This document shows positions 28,273 to 36,995 of a stretch of 64,000 nt of DNA, in pieces (positions within the stretch are counted from its first letter, which is position 1; every line of letters starts with the position of its first letter). The position numbers and the translations under genes are program-made. This stretch comes from Flavobacteriales bacterium UBA2669 (GTDB taxonomy: Bacteria > Bacteroidota > Bacteroidia > Flavobacteriales_E > Vicingaceae), in assembly GCA_002359215.1 (NCBI GenBank), contig DEMN01000004.1, positions 1 through 64,000 of the forward strand, read 5' to 3'. The notes under the pieces are model-generated. The model did no database searches. It had not been told where the DNA came from and was given only the letters and a program-made list of their open reading frames with translations.

Positions 28273-29298
28273 ATGCATCAATCTTCCATAATAATTTTAG
28301 GAATAGAATCATCTTGTGATGACACTGCTGCTGCTATAATCTCTGACGGCAAAGTCCTTGCCAACATTATAGCCAACCAAGAAGTACATAAAAAGTACGG
28401 TGGAGTGGTTCCTGAGCTTGCCTCTAGAGCTCATCAGCAAAATATTGTACCTGTGGTAGATGCTACTCTGAAAAGAGCAGGCGTAAATAAAAATGATATT
28501 ACTGCCATTGCTTTTACAAATGGTCCTGGTTTGTTAGGATCTTTATTAGTAGGAAGTTCTTTTGCCAAAACTCTTTCGATTGGATTAAATATTCCTGCGA
28601 TTGCTGTAAATCACATGCAAGGACATATTTTAGCTCACTTTATTCAAGAACTTAATGAAGAAAAAGAAATACCTGAATTTCCTTTTTTATGTTTAACCGT
28701 TAGTGGTGGACATACACAAATTGTTAGGGTAGATGATTTTTTTAAAATGGAAGTTATTGGCGAAACCATTGATGATGCTGCCGGAGAAGCTTTTGATAAA
28801 GTTGCAAAAATGCTTCAACTACCTTATCCTGGTGGTCCATTGGTTGATAAATATGCTAAAGAAGGTAATCCTAACAGATTTTCATTTCCTCACCCTAAAG
28901 TAGAAGGAGTGAATTTTAGTTTTAGTGGGTTAAAAACATCTATTTTGTACTTTTTACAAAAAGAACTTAAGACCAACCCCGACTTTATCAACGAAAATAT
29001 AAAAGATATTTGTGCTGGAGTTCAAAAAACTATAGTTGATATACTTATTGAAAAATTGGTAAAAGCAGTGAATGAGACCAATATTAAACAAATTGCTATT
29101 GCTGGTGGTGTTTCTGCCAATTCCGGATTAAGAACTGCTCTTCAATCTCTTACTCAGGAAGATATAAGAGTATTTATTCCAAAATTTGAATACTGTACTG
29201 ACAATGCAGCTATGATAGCCATTACTGGTTATTACAATTATATAAAAAATCAAGATTTTTCTAAAAATTCCATACCAAATGCTAGAATGAAGCTATAA
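28273..29298 (+). CDS. tsaD: tRNA N6-adenosine threonylcarbamoyltransferase
   Basis: This is the catalytic subunit that transfers threonylcarbamoyl to A37 of ANN-decoding tRNAs. Motifs of the Kae1/TsaD family: LGIESSCDDTAAA, GPGLLGSLLVG, metal-binding histidines in NHMQGHILAHF, LTVSGGHTQIV, and a late IAGGVSANSGLR. I choose the ATG at 28273, giving 341 aa, the usual family length. The longer form from 28228 would begin upstream of the predicted transcription start. The later t6A-modifying enzyme MtaB is encoded 1.8 kb downstream on the same strand. Confidence 0.96.
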   Translation: MHQSSIIILGIESSCDDTAAAIISDGKVLANIIANQEVHKKYGGVVPELASRAHQQNIVPVVDATLKRAGVNKNDITAIAFTNGPGLLGSLLVGSSFAKTLSIGLNIPAIAVNHMQGHILAHFIQELNEEKEIPEFPFLCLTVSGGHTQIVRVDDFFKMEVIGETIDDAAGEAFDKVAKMLQLPYPGGPLVDKYAKEGNPNRFSFPHPKVEGVNFSFSGLKTSILYFLQKELKTNPDFINENIKDICAGVQKTIVDILIEKLVKAVNETNIKQIAIAGGVSANSGLRTALQSLTQEDIRVFIPKFEYCTDNAAMIAITGYYNYIKNQDFSKNSIPNARMKL

Positions 29299-29346
29299 AT
29301 TATTTATTTTTATCGACAAATCTAACTTAACTAACATTTAACTTTT

Positions 29347-29733
29347 GTGGTAGCAATTGATTATATAGAAACCGAAACAGCTATTCTAGAACATAAAGAT
29401 GATTATTTATACATAGCTTTTAAAAAAGATGCCGAAATTGAATTAGAACACGTTATTGCCAACAAAGAAGCACGAGAAAAAATTCAACAAGGAAAAAAAA
29501 TGTTAGTACTTGGAGATATTCGTTATATGTGGCATATCTCAAAAGCAGCTCAAGATTATTTAGCAAGTAAAGAAGTAACCAGTTTAAACATTGCTATGGC
29601 TATCTTAACAAGTTCACTAATGACTGTATTATTAGCTAATTTTTTCATTAAATTTAAACAACCAGCTACTCCAACCAAAATGTTTAAAAATGAAGAAAAA
29701 GCTATTAAATGGTTATTATCATTTAAACATTAA
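29347..29733 (+). CDS. STAS/SpoIIAA-like protein of the DUF7793 type
   Basis: A 128-aa protein resembling a family common in Bacteroidota: about 120 residues with a SpoIIAA/STAS-like alpha-beta core, an LGDIR segment near residues 56-60, a middle hydrophobic helix (SLNIAMAILTSSLMTVLLANFF), and a C-terminal FKNEEKAIKWL segment typical of the family. No in-frame ATG exists before residue 53 and an in-frame TAA lies at 29332, so translation must start at the GTG at 29347. The STAS-like fold suggests a regulatory role; no partner is visible. Confidence 0.75.
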   Translation: MVAIDYIETETAILEHKDDYLYIAFKKDAEIELEHVIANKEAREKIQQGKKMLVLGDIRYMWHISKAAQDYLASKEVTSLNIAMAILTSSLMTVLLANFFIKFKQPATPTKMFKNEEKAIKWLLSFKH

Positions 29734-29837
29734 AAGTTCATTTTCTTCATTTTTAAACATTTTTTTCTTGTTCAATTTCTCAATGTTAGCTATTGAAATA
29801 AGGTTTATAACATCTATTTTCAGTAATTTCGCCACTT

Positions 29838-29845
29838 TAATTTTG
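29838..29845 (+). promoter_or_regulatory. TAnnTTTG box almost touching the aminotransferase start codon
   Basis: TAATTTTG ends 4 bases before the ATG at 29850. A near-match, TAATTTCG, lies at 29824-29831 and would give a more normal start point. If the first box is used, the mRNA would be almost leaderless. Confidence 0.35.
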
Positions 29846-29849
29846 CTTT

Positions 29850-31046
29850 ATGAACAAAACATTATCCGACAGAATTAACAACTTAAGCGAGTCACAAACC
29901 CTTGCTATGACAAGATTGAGTAGAGAGCTACAAGCTGAAGGAAAAGACGTAATTAGCCTGAGTATTGGAGAACCTGATTTTGATACGCCTCAGCTTATAA
30001 AAGATGCTGCTAAAAAAGCCATTGATGAAAACTATACGCACTATACTCCCGTTCCAGGTTATCCTGAACTTAGAAAAGCTGCTGCCAATAAATTAAAAAG
30101 AGATAATAATTTAGATTATTCTTTTGAACAAATAGTGGTTTCTACAGGTGCAAAACACTCACTTACTAATTTAGCATTGAGCATTTTAAATCCAGAGGAT
30201 GAAGTTATTTTATTGGCTCCTTATTGGGTAAGCTACATTGAAATGATAAAAATTGCTGAAGCTACTCCTGTAGTAGTCTCTACAACTATTGAAACCGATT
30301 TTAAAATTACTATCGACCAACTTAAAAATGCCATTACGCCTAAAACCAGAATGATTTGGTTCAGCTCTCCTTGTAACCCTAGTGGCTCTGTTTATACTAA
30401 AGAAGAACTATTAGCAATTGCTGAATTGGTGAAAAATTATCCCAATATCATTATTGTTTCTGATGAAATTTACGAACACATTAATTTTGTTGGTAAACAT
30501 GAAAGCATTGCTCAATTTGATTTTATAAAAGATCAAGTAGTGGTGGTAAATGGCGTTTCAAAAGGATTTGCTATGACAGGCTGGAGAATTGGTTTTATCG
30601 CTGCTCCAAAATGGATAGCCGATGCTTGTACCAAAATGCAAGGTCAGTTTACTTCTGGCACTTGTAGTATCGCTCAAAAAGCGGCTCAAGCGGCTCTAGA
30701 AGCTGACATTTCTATTGTGAACGATATGGTTGCCGCTTTCCAAAGAAGAAAAGAGTTGGTGTATGATTTAATGAAAGATATTCCTGGAATTAAAATGAAC
30801 CAACCTAAAGGTGCTTTTTATTTTTTTCCAGATGTTTCTTATTACTTTGGAAAATCTTATAATGGAGAAGTGATAAAAGATGCAACAGATTTATGTATGT
30901 TTTTATTAAATAAAGGCTTAGTGGCATTAGTTAGTGGCGATGCTTTTGGAAATCCGGAATGTTTGAGAATTTCTTATGCTACTTCTGAGGAAGTATTAAA
31001 AGAATCCATTAACAGAATTAAAAACACCTTAGCTTTATTGAAATAA
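29850..31046 (+). CDS. Class I pyridoxal-phosphate aminotransferase (aspartate aminotransferase-like)
   Basis: A 398-aa enzyme of the AspB/AAT-Ib type. Motifs: SLSIGEPDFDTP near residue 36, YTPVPGYPELRKA, the aromatic stacking/PLP region, SSPCNPSGSVYT, VSDEIYEHI with the PLP-binding Asp, and NGVSKGFAMTGWRIGF with the Schiff-base lysine near residue 238. Such enzymes transaminate aspartate and often prephenate or aromatic acids; which one applies here cannot be told. It starts a run of same-strand genes with mtaB (13 bases on) and lgt. Confidence 0.93.
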   Translation: MNKTLSDRINNLSESQTLAMTRLSRELQAEGKDVISLSIGEPDFDTPQLIKDAAKKAIDENYTHYTPVPGYPELRKAAANKLKRDNNLDYSFEQIVVSTGAKHSLTNLALSILNPEDEVILLAPYWVSYIEMIKIAEATPVVVSTTIETDFKITIDQLKNAITPKTRMIWFSSPCNPSGSVYTKEELLAIAELVKNYPNIIIVSDEIYEHINFVGKHESIAQFDFIKDQVVVVNGVSKGFAMTGWRIGFIAAPKWIADACTKMQGQFTSGTCSIAQKAAQAALEADISIVNDMVAAFQRRKELVYDLMKDIPGIKMNQPKGAFYFFPDVSYYFGKSYNGEVIKDATDLCMFLLNKGLVALVSGDAFGNPECLRISYATSEEVLKESINRIKNTLALLK

Positions 31047-31059
31047 TTGTAATTTACGA

Positions 31060-32382
31060 ATGAACCCAACAAAAAAAGTAGCTTTATATACACTTGGTTG
31101 TAAACTGAATTTTTCAGAAACTTCTTCTATTGCCAGAATGTTTCAGGAAGAAGGTTTTGCAAGAGTTGATTTTAACGATACTCCCGATGTTTTTGTAATA
31201 AACACTTGTTCCGTTACCGAAAATGCCGACAAAAAATGCAAGCAGTTAGTAAAAAAAGCTAAAAAAATAAATCCTGATGCATTTGTAGCTATAATTGGCT
31301 GTTATGCTCAATTAAAACCTGAGGAGATTGCTCAAATTCATGGTGTAAACATGGTACTTGGTGCCGCAGAAAAATTCAAAATTGTTGATTATTTTTATCA
31401 GCAAGAAAAAAGTGAAATTGCTCAGATACATGCTTCAAAAATTAAAGAAGCTAAAGATTTTATTCCTTCCTATTCTCATGGCGACAGAACACGTTCTTTC
31501 CTTAAAATACAAGATGGTTGCGATTACTTTTGTACTTTTTGCACTATTCCATTGGCAAGAGGTAAAAGTAGAAATCAATCCATAGCCGAAACGGTAAAAG
31601 TTGCTGAAGAAATTGCTAAAACTAACATTAAAGAAGTAGTTCTAACTGGTGTAAACATTGGAGATTTTGGTCAAGGAGAAGGTAATGAAGATTTTTACCA
31701 ATTGGTTCAAGCTTTAGACAAAGTTGATGGCATTAATAGATACAGAATATCATCTATAGAACCCAATTTACTGAGTAATGATATAATTGATTTTGTTAGT
31801 GAATCTGACAAATTTATGCCTCATTTTCATATTCCGCTACAATCTGGTTCCAACAAAATATTAAAAATAATGCGTAGAAAATACCTCAAAGAATTATATT
31901 CCGAAAGGGTTTATCGTATTAAAGAAAAAATGCCTCACGCTTGTATTGGTGTAGATGTTATTGTTGGTTTTCCTGATGAAACGGATGAAGATTTTTTAGA
32001 AACTTACAACTTCTTAAATGAATTGCCTATCTCCTACTTGCATGTATTTACTTATTCCGAAAGACAAAATACGACTGCGGTTAAATTAGACAATCCCGTA
32101 CCGAAAGAAGTAAGAAGTGAAAGAAGTAAAATGTTGCACATTCTTTCTGAAAAGAAAAAAAGATATTTTTATGAGCAGTTTTTAGGTAAATCGTTTAATG
32201 TTTTACTGGAAGCCGAACAACACGAAGGCTTTTTAAATGGTTTTACTGAAAATTACATTAAAGTAAAAGTTCCTTACGAGACAGCTTTAGAAAACACCAT
32301 ACAACAAATTAATATAAACACTATTGATTCAGAAAATGTTGCAGAAGGAGAGTTAATTTTAAATTACAAATTAGAGGTTTAA
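31060..32382 (+). CDS. mtaB: tRNA t6A37 methylthiotransferase
   Basis: A radical-SAM enzyme converting t6A37 to ms2t6A37 in tRNA. The N-terminal UPF0004 domain (about 1-125) has the auxiliary-cluster cysteines in YTLGCKLN, NTCSVTE and IGCYAQ. The radical SAM domain carries C-x3-C-x2-C as GCDYFCTFC near residues 150-158. A TRAM domain ends the 440-aa protein. The YTLGCKLNFSE form is typical of MtaB (the YqeV type) as distinct from MiaB/RimO. It acts on the product of TsaD, encoded upstream. Confidence 0.95.
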   Translation: MNPTKKVALYTLGCKLNFSETSSIARMFQEEGFARVDFNDTPDVFVINTCSVTENADKKCKQLVKKAKKINPDAFVAIIGCYAQLKPEEIAQIHGVNMVLGAAEKFKIVDYFYQQEKSEIAQIHASKIKEAKDFIPSYSHGDRTRSFLKIQDGCDYFCTFCTIPLARGKSRNQSIAETVKVAEEIAKTNIKEVVLTGVNIGDFGQGEGNEDFYQLVQALDKVDGINRYRISSIEPNLLSNDIIDFVSESDKFMPHFHIPLQSGSNKILKIMRRKYLKELYSERVYRIKEKMPHACIGVDVIVGFPDETDEDFLETYNFLNELPISYLHVFTYSERQNTTAVKLDNPVPKEVRSERSKMLHILSEKKKRYFYEQFLGKSFNVLLEAEQHEGFLNGFTENYIKVKVPYETALENTIQQININTIDSENVAEGELILNYKLEV

Positions 32383-32421
32383 AATTAAAACCATTAAACT
32401 TATAAACTTCAAACTAAAAAA

Positions 32422-33579
32422 ATGTTTCCATTCCTATCAGATTTAATCAACTATTTATTCGGATTTTCATTTTCGTTTCCATTGCCCATGTTTGGGTTTA
32501 TGGTAGCCTTAGCCTTTATAGCAGCTAATTTACTTTTTGTGCAGGAAATGAAAAGAAAAGAAGCTGATGGCCTATTATCTGCCGATACCATAAAAGTTAT
32601 TAAAGGCAAAAAAGCATCTGTAAATGAATTACTAAGCAACGGACTTTTCGGTTTTGTTATTGGTTATAAATTAGGAGGAATTATTTTAAACTATGCTCAG
32701 GCTACCGAAGACTTACAGTCTTATGTAATGTCTTTAGAAGGAAATTTACTTTCAGGAATTGTGTTGGCAGCTGTATTAGCTTACCTAAAATATAGAGAAG
32801 CAGAAAAAAACAGGTTACCGGAACCTAAAGAAGTAACAGAAATTGTTCGTCCTTACCAACATGTGGGCAACATGACTTTTATTGCTGCTATTGGCGGGAT
32901 TTTAGGAGCTAAAATCTTTGATGCTGTTGAGGATTTAGAAAGGTTAATGGAAGATCCTATTGGTGTGATTTTATCAGGTTCGGGATTGAGTATTTATGGC
33001 GGATTAATAATTGGTGGCGGTGCTGTAGTCTATTATGCTCATAAAAAAGGATTAAAATTAGTACATGTTATAGATGCTTGTGCTCCGGGATTGATGCTCG
33101 CTTACGGAATTGGCAGAATTGGTTGTCAGCTTTCGGGTGATGGCGATTGGGGAACCACCAACGAATTACCTATACCGGAAGCATTAAGCTTTTTACCCGA
33201 TTGGATGTGGTCTTTTACTTATCCTCACAATGTTAATGGCGAAGGAATTTTAATAGCCGGTTGTGAAGGTAAATATTGCTATGAATTAGCAACTCCTGTT
33301 TGGCCTACTCCATTTTACGAAACGGTAATGGCTTTTATGATTTTTGGTGGTTTATGGGCTTTCAGAAAAAAAATAACTACCCCCGGAGTTATGTTTTCTT
33401 TCTACCTTATTTTTAATGGTATTGAACGTTTTTTAATAGAAAAAATAAGAATTAATCCTGATTATAATATTTTGGGGATGAAAGCTACACAAGCAGAAAT
33501 TATTGCCGTATTGCTTATTATCGTTGGAATTGGTGGGGTTTGGTATGCTAAGAAATCCTACAAAGGAGCTACGAAATGA
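32422..33579 (+). CDS. lgt: Prolipoprotein diacylglyceryl transferase
   Basis: An integral membrane enzyme that moves diacylglycerol from phosphatidylglycerol to the lipobox cysteine of prolipoproteins, the first step of lipoprotein maturation. It has about seven hydrophobic helices. The signature loop GYGIGRIGCQLSGDGDWG is present in the form AYGIGRIGCQ, and the ERFLIEKIR segment lies near the end. At 385 aa it is longer than the E. coli enzyme (291 aa), as is usual in Bacteroidota, with an extra loop around residues 245-285. Its products here include the several lipoproteins of this window. Its last 22 bases overlap the convergent Omp85-like gene. Confidence 0.94.
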   Translation: MFPFLSDLINYLFGFSFSFPLPMFGFMVALAFIAANLLFVQEMKRKEADGLLSADTIKVIKGKKASVNELLSNGLFGFVIGYKLGGIILNYAQATEDLQSYVMSLEGNLLSGIVLAAVLAYLKYREAEKNRLPEPKEVTEIVRPYQHVGNMTFIAAIGGILGAKIFDAVEDLERLMEDPIGVILSGSGLSIYGGLIIGGGAVVYYAHKKGLKLVHVIDACAPGLMLAYGIGRIGCQLSGDGDWGTTNELPIPEALSFLPDWMWSFTYPHNVNGEGILIAGCEGKYCYELATPVWPTPFYETVMAFMIFGGLWAFRKKITTPGVMFSFYLIFNGIERFLIEKIRINPDYNILGMKATQAEIIAVLLIIVGIGGVWYAKKSYKGATK

Positions 33580-34982
33580 AGGAATAAACCATGTTCGTTT
33601 AAGTGATTTATACTGTACTCTACTCTAAAAACAACATCGTAATACGTAACAAAATCTAACGCCACTCCTGCACTATATAGATGAGTATTATTCAACGAAT
33701 TTGTTTTACTCAACTCTCGGTCATATACATAACCTGTATCGAAAAACAATCCTGAATAAACAGAAAGGGGTACTTTCTTAAATTTCTCAGAAAACAAAAA
33801 AGGTAGATACGTAATTTTATTATCTACTAAGGCATACCTAAACTGTGTTTTGGCTAATCCGTAATGCTCCCCATGAATTACATAAAACTCATACCCTCTT
33901 ACTAAGTTATTGTTATAACCCAATCCACCCAACAAATAAAATGGCGGACGTTCTAACGAATATTTGCCTTTGGTATATACAGCAAAATAAGTTCTGCTAC
34001 CCATTTTCCAATACTTTCGTAGAGAAAACAATCCATACAATGCATCTATATTATGATCGGAAATTCCAAATCCATTTTTAATCACATTAAATTCAGCGAA
34101 ATACCCTTTTGTTGGGTAACTTTTAAAGTTTCGTTTATCTCTTTTAAAGGTATATAAAAAGCTAAACAAACTGGTGTTGTTATCTTTCTTCTCTAAAAAT
34201 TCATCCGAAAGAGCAAAAACAGTATCAGCAATACTGAAATAATGGTGCCTTACTTCAAAAGAATGTAAGTTATATAACTTGGGGCGATACTCGTAATTTA
34301 TTCTGGAAACAAATTGCTCTTGCAAATAAAGTTCATCCATTTTTACAAAATCCCTTTTGTTATCGGTTGTGCCATACATTACCTCATGATTTCTATTGTA
34401 ATTAAATCCTACCATAAAGCCTTGTGTTTGCTTTTTATTAAGATAAGGAACATGATAACGAAACTCTGCTTTTTCGGTATAACCACCTTGAGCTTTAAAC
34501 ACCAAGCGTTCTTTCCTTCCTCTAAAGTTTTCTTTGGCGAGATAAAGTCCGTAGTTTACTCTATCGAAATTTTTGGTTTCCCACCAAGTATTAAAATTTG
34601 TCTCTTGTACTTCAAAAATTGGCAACGGCCACCAATACCAACGTTCTTCCACAGTAACATAAATAGAAATAATTTCATCAGTAAAATATACTACATCAAC
34701 ATTTACAAAATTAAAAAGCAAGGTGTTCATTAAATTACTTTGCGTTCTTTCTATAATGTAATTAAGCTTATTTTTAGAAATAGTATCGTTTAAACTAAAA
34801 GGAAATTCCCTTTCTATAATATGATTTTTAGTGGTTTTATTACCTATGATTTTATACTCTACCACTACAACAGCTGTATCCATATTAATGCCTTCTGCAC
34901 TTGCTTTTGTAGGGTTAAAAACAAACAATAAAAGCAACAACATCCATACTATTGGATAAAAATTAGTGGAGCGAAAAAGCAT
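33558..34982 (-). CDS. Omp85-family outer-membrane protein with an N-terminal POTRA-like domain
   Basis: A 474-aa protein with a signal peptide (about 1-29, ending KASAE). One POTRA-like module (about 38-115: VVEYKIIGNKTTKNHIIEREF, FNFVNVDVVYF) precedes a long C-terminal beta-barrel (about 150-474) of the bacterial surface antigen (D15/BamA) type. It shows YPTKGYFAEFNV near residue 290 and LGGLGYNNNLVRGYEFY near residue 350, the latter equivalent to the BamA loop 6 region (here VRGYEF). With a single POTRA it is not BamA itself but could be a TamA-like partner of the TamB protein, which is inference. It is followed upstream in its operon by a CBS-domain gene (4-base gap). Confidence 0.85.
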   Translation of the reverse strand: MLFRSTNFYPIVWMLLLLLFVFNPTKASAEGINMDTAVVVVEYKIIGNKTTKNHIIEREFPFSLNDTISKNKLNYIIERTQSNLMNTLLFNFVNVDVVYFTDEIISIYVTVEERWYWWPLPIFEVQETNFNTWWETKNFDRVNYGLYLAKENFRGRKERLVFKAQGGYTEKAEFRYHVPYLNKKQTQGFMVGFNYNRNHEVMYGTTDNKRDFVKMDELYLQEQFVSRINYEYRPKLYNLHSFEVRHHYFSIADTVFALSDEFLEKKDNNTSLFSFLYTFKRDKRNFKSYPTKGYFAEFNVIKNGFGISDHNIDALYGLFSLRKYWKMGSRTYFAVYTKGKYSLERPPFYLLGGLGYNNNLVRGYEFYVIHGEHYGLAKTQFRYALVDNKITYLPFLFSEKFKKVPLSVYSGLFFDTGYVYDRELSKTNSLNNTHLYSAGVALDFVTYYDVVFRVEYSINHLNEHGLFLHFVAPL

Positions 34983-34986
34983 TTAA

Positions 34987-35649
34987 TTAAGGGTTTAAAA
35001 ACCTCATGAATTCATCATATCTATTTTGTAAATCTTTCTGATAATCAGTTTCGTTATATGAAGCTGTGATAGTATAATTAAATCTCTCAAAGGTGGCTAA
35101 AATTCTGGTAATTTCGTTTTTATTTATTTTTAAGGTTACTTCCAACTTAGTAGAATCAGGATGTGAAGTAATAAATGACGCTAATATTTTAGCATTATCA
35201 GACTCAACAATTTTAGCAATTTCTGCCAAAGAATAATCATTTATATTCAGTTGAATTGTAATGATACTACCCTGGTTTGCAATAGAAACCGTTTCTGAAA
35301 AAAACTTTAAAATACTATTGATAGTAATAATTCCCAAGAACTTATCATTAGAACCCAAAACCGGTAATAAATCCACTTCATTTTGAACTATTAATGAAAT
35401 AATCTCAAATACATGCTGATTTTCATGAACAAAAGGCTTTTTAAAATTAAGGTTGTAAGAGCTAATTAAATCATCAATATTGCTTCTATCTAACAACTGT
35501 GTTTCTTCTATCATGCCCAAATATTCGCCATTATTAACCACAGGAAGGTCAGTTACTTTAAATTCTTCCATCCAATCTAACGCTCTGCTACCTTTATCGG
35601 ATAGTTTTAATGGTGGTATCTCATAAGTAATTAATTGAGAAGCTATCAT
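34987..35649 (-). CDS. CBS-domain protein
   Basis: A 220-aa soluble protein. Two CBS motifs make up the first half (about 1-60 and 70-130: LSDKGSRALDWMEEFKVTDLPVVNNGEYLGMIE and VLGSNDKFLGIITINSILKFF), forming a Bateman module that typically binds adenosyl nucleotides. The second half (about 140-205) has an ACT-like beta-alpha pattern: IITIQLNINDYSLAEIAKIVESDNAKIL. Such CBS plus ACT-like proteins are annotated in Bacteroidota without an assigned function. It starts the operon that contains the Omp85-like gene and is divergent from pdxJ. Confidence 0.85.
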   Translation of the reverse strand: MIASQLITYEIPPLKLSDKGSRALDWMEEFKVTDLPVVNNGEYLGMIEETQLLDRSNIDDLISSYNLNFKKPFVHENQHVFEIISLIVQNEVDLLPVLGSNDKFLGIITINSILKFFSETVSIANQGSIITIQLNINDYSLAEIAKIVESDNAKILASFITSHPDSTKLEVTLKINKNEITRILATFERFNYTITASYNETDYQKDLQNRYDEFMRFLNP

Positions 35650-35665
35650 AATTAAAAATTGTTTA

Positions 35666-35673
35666 TACTTTTG
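35666..35673 (+). promoter_or_regulatory. Predicted -7 box of pdxJ
   Basis: TACTTTTG matches TAnnTTTG 62-69 bases ahead of the pdxJ ATG. The leader would contain the short dyad TTGAC-ATAA-GTCAA (35688-35701). Confidence 0.4.
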
Positions 35674-35734
35674 TCTTTATTATTGCTTTGACATAAGTCA
35701 ACACGCAATTTTGTAAAAATACTAAAATATTACA

Positions 35735-36448
35735 ATGACAAAGTTAAGTGTTAATATTAATAAAATTGCAACCATCAGAAATGCTCGTGGAGGAAATTTA
35801 CCCGATTTAGTTCAGATGGCTAAAGATTGTGAAAAATTTGGTGCTGAAGGAATTACTGTACATCCAAGACCAGATGAAAGACATATAAGGTACAAAGATG
35901 TTTATGATTTAAGTCCGGTTATAACCACAGAGTTTAATATTGAAGGTTTTCCAAACACTAAATTTATTAAGTTGGTATTGGATGTTATCCCCACTCAAGT
36001 CACCTTAGTTCCAGACCCTCCAGGAGTACTAACTTCTAACGCAGGTTGGGATACCGTAAAACAAAAAGACTTTTTAAAAGAAGTGATAAATACTTTTAAA
36101 CAACACAATATTAGAACTTCTATTTTTGTAGATACTAATTTAGAAAACATAAAAAATGCAGTAGATACCGGAACCGATAGAATAGAATTTTATACCGGTC
36201 CGTATGCAGAAGATTTTCCCAACAACAACCAAAAAGCCATTGCTCCTTATGCTGAAGCAGCTAAATTAGCTCATTCATTAGGGTTAGAAATAAATGCCGG
36301 ACACGATTTGAATTTGGATAACCTTAACTTTTTTAAAACTAATATTCCTTACTTAAAAGAAGTATCTATTGGTCATGCTTTAATTTGCGATGCCCTGTAT
36401 TTTGGCATGGAAATGACTATAAAAAAATATTTAAACTGTTTAAAATAA
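35735..36448 (+). CDS. pdxJ: Pyridoxine 5'-phosphate synthase
   Basis: A TIM-barrel enzyme that closes the ring of pyridoxine 5'-phosphate from aminoacetone phosphate and deoxyxylulose 5-phosphate. The family opening LSVNINKIATIRNARGG, the substrate loop GITVHPRPDERHI, VTLVPDPP, and the terminal GHALICDALYFGM are all present. Length is 237 aa, as expected. It supplies the cofactor for the PLP enzymes in this window. The PrcB-like lipoprotein gene follows 12 bases later and is probably co-transcribed. Confidence 0.96.
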   Translation: MTKLSVNINKIATIRNARGGNLPDLVQMAKDCEKFGAEGITVHPRPDERHIRYKDVYDLSPVITTEFNIEGFPNTKFIKLVLDVIPTQVTLVPDPPGVLTSNAGWDTVKQKDFLKEVINTFKQHNIRTSIFVDTNLENIKNAVDTGTDRIEFYTGPYAEDFPNNNQKAIAPYAEAAKLAHSLGLEINAGHDLNLDNLNFFKTNIPYLKEVSIGHALICDALYFGMEMTIKKYLNCLK

Positions 36449-36460
36449 AAACAAATTCAT

Positions 36461-36991
36461 ATGAAAATATTTATCCCCATATCAATTCTTGTAATTTTTG
36501 CTTCCTGTAAGTCAACAAAAGAAACAGCTACAGAAGTGACCAACACAACCAAGACTACAGAAACTACTAAAACTGATGCTGCTCCAACTTTTAAAGAAGT
36601 TAATTTTAACACGCTAAGCGAAGGTAATAATGGTGGCTTTTTGGGAAAACAAAACATAGTGATAACTTCTCAAGAAAAATTAGAAGAAGTTTGGAACGAA
36701 GCTTACTCTAACTACATGAAAAAACCTGCTGTTCCTGTGTTAAATTTTGAAAACAAAATGGTTTTATTAACCACCATGGGAGAGCAAAATAATGGTGGTT
36801 TTTCAATAAAAATAGCATCTATAACAGAGCACGAAAACAATGTTATGGTTATTGTAGAAGAAAACATTCCTGATAATAATTGTATAACCACTTCTGTAAT
36901 TACTTATCCTTATGAAATAATAGAAATGCCTACAACTATTAAGAAAGTAGTGTTTAAAAATGTAGAGAAAATCTATTCTTGCGAAGAATAA
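36461..36991 (+). CDS. PrcB-domain lipoprotein
   Basis: A 176-aa protein. The signal peptide ends with the lipobox IFASC (Cys16), followed by a threonine-rich linker (about 20-45). The remainder (about 60-170) matches the C-terminal domain of PrcB: VITSQEKLEEVWNEAY, FENKMVLLTTMGEQNNGGF, and YPYEIIEMP. PrcB is a partner of the surface protease PrtP in Treponema; in Bacteroidota such proteins are small lipoproteins without a known protease. It follows pdxJ closely, with no obvious functional link. It converges with the HhH gene, 4 bases apart. Confidence 0.85.
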   Translation: MKIFIPISILVIFASCKSTKETATEVTNTTKTTETTKTDAAPTFKEVNFNTLSEGNNGGFLGKQNIVITSQEKLEEVWNEAYSNYMKKPAVPVLNFENKMVLLTTMGEQNNGGFSIKIASITEHENNVMVIVEENIPDNNCITTSVITYPYEIIEMPTTIKKVVFKNVEKIYSCEE

Positions 36992-36995
36992 AATC

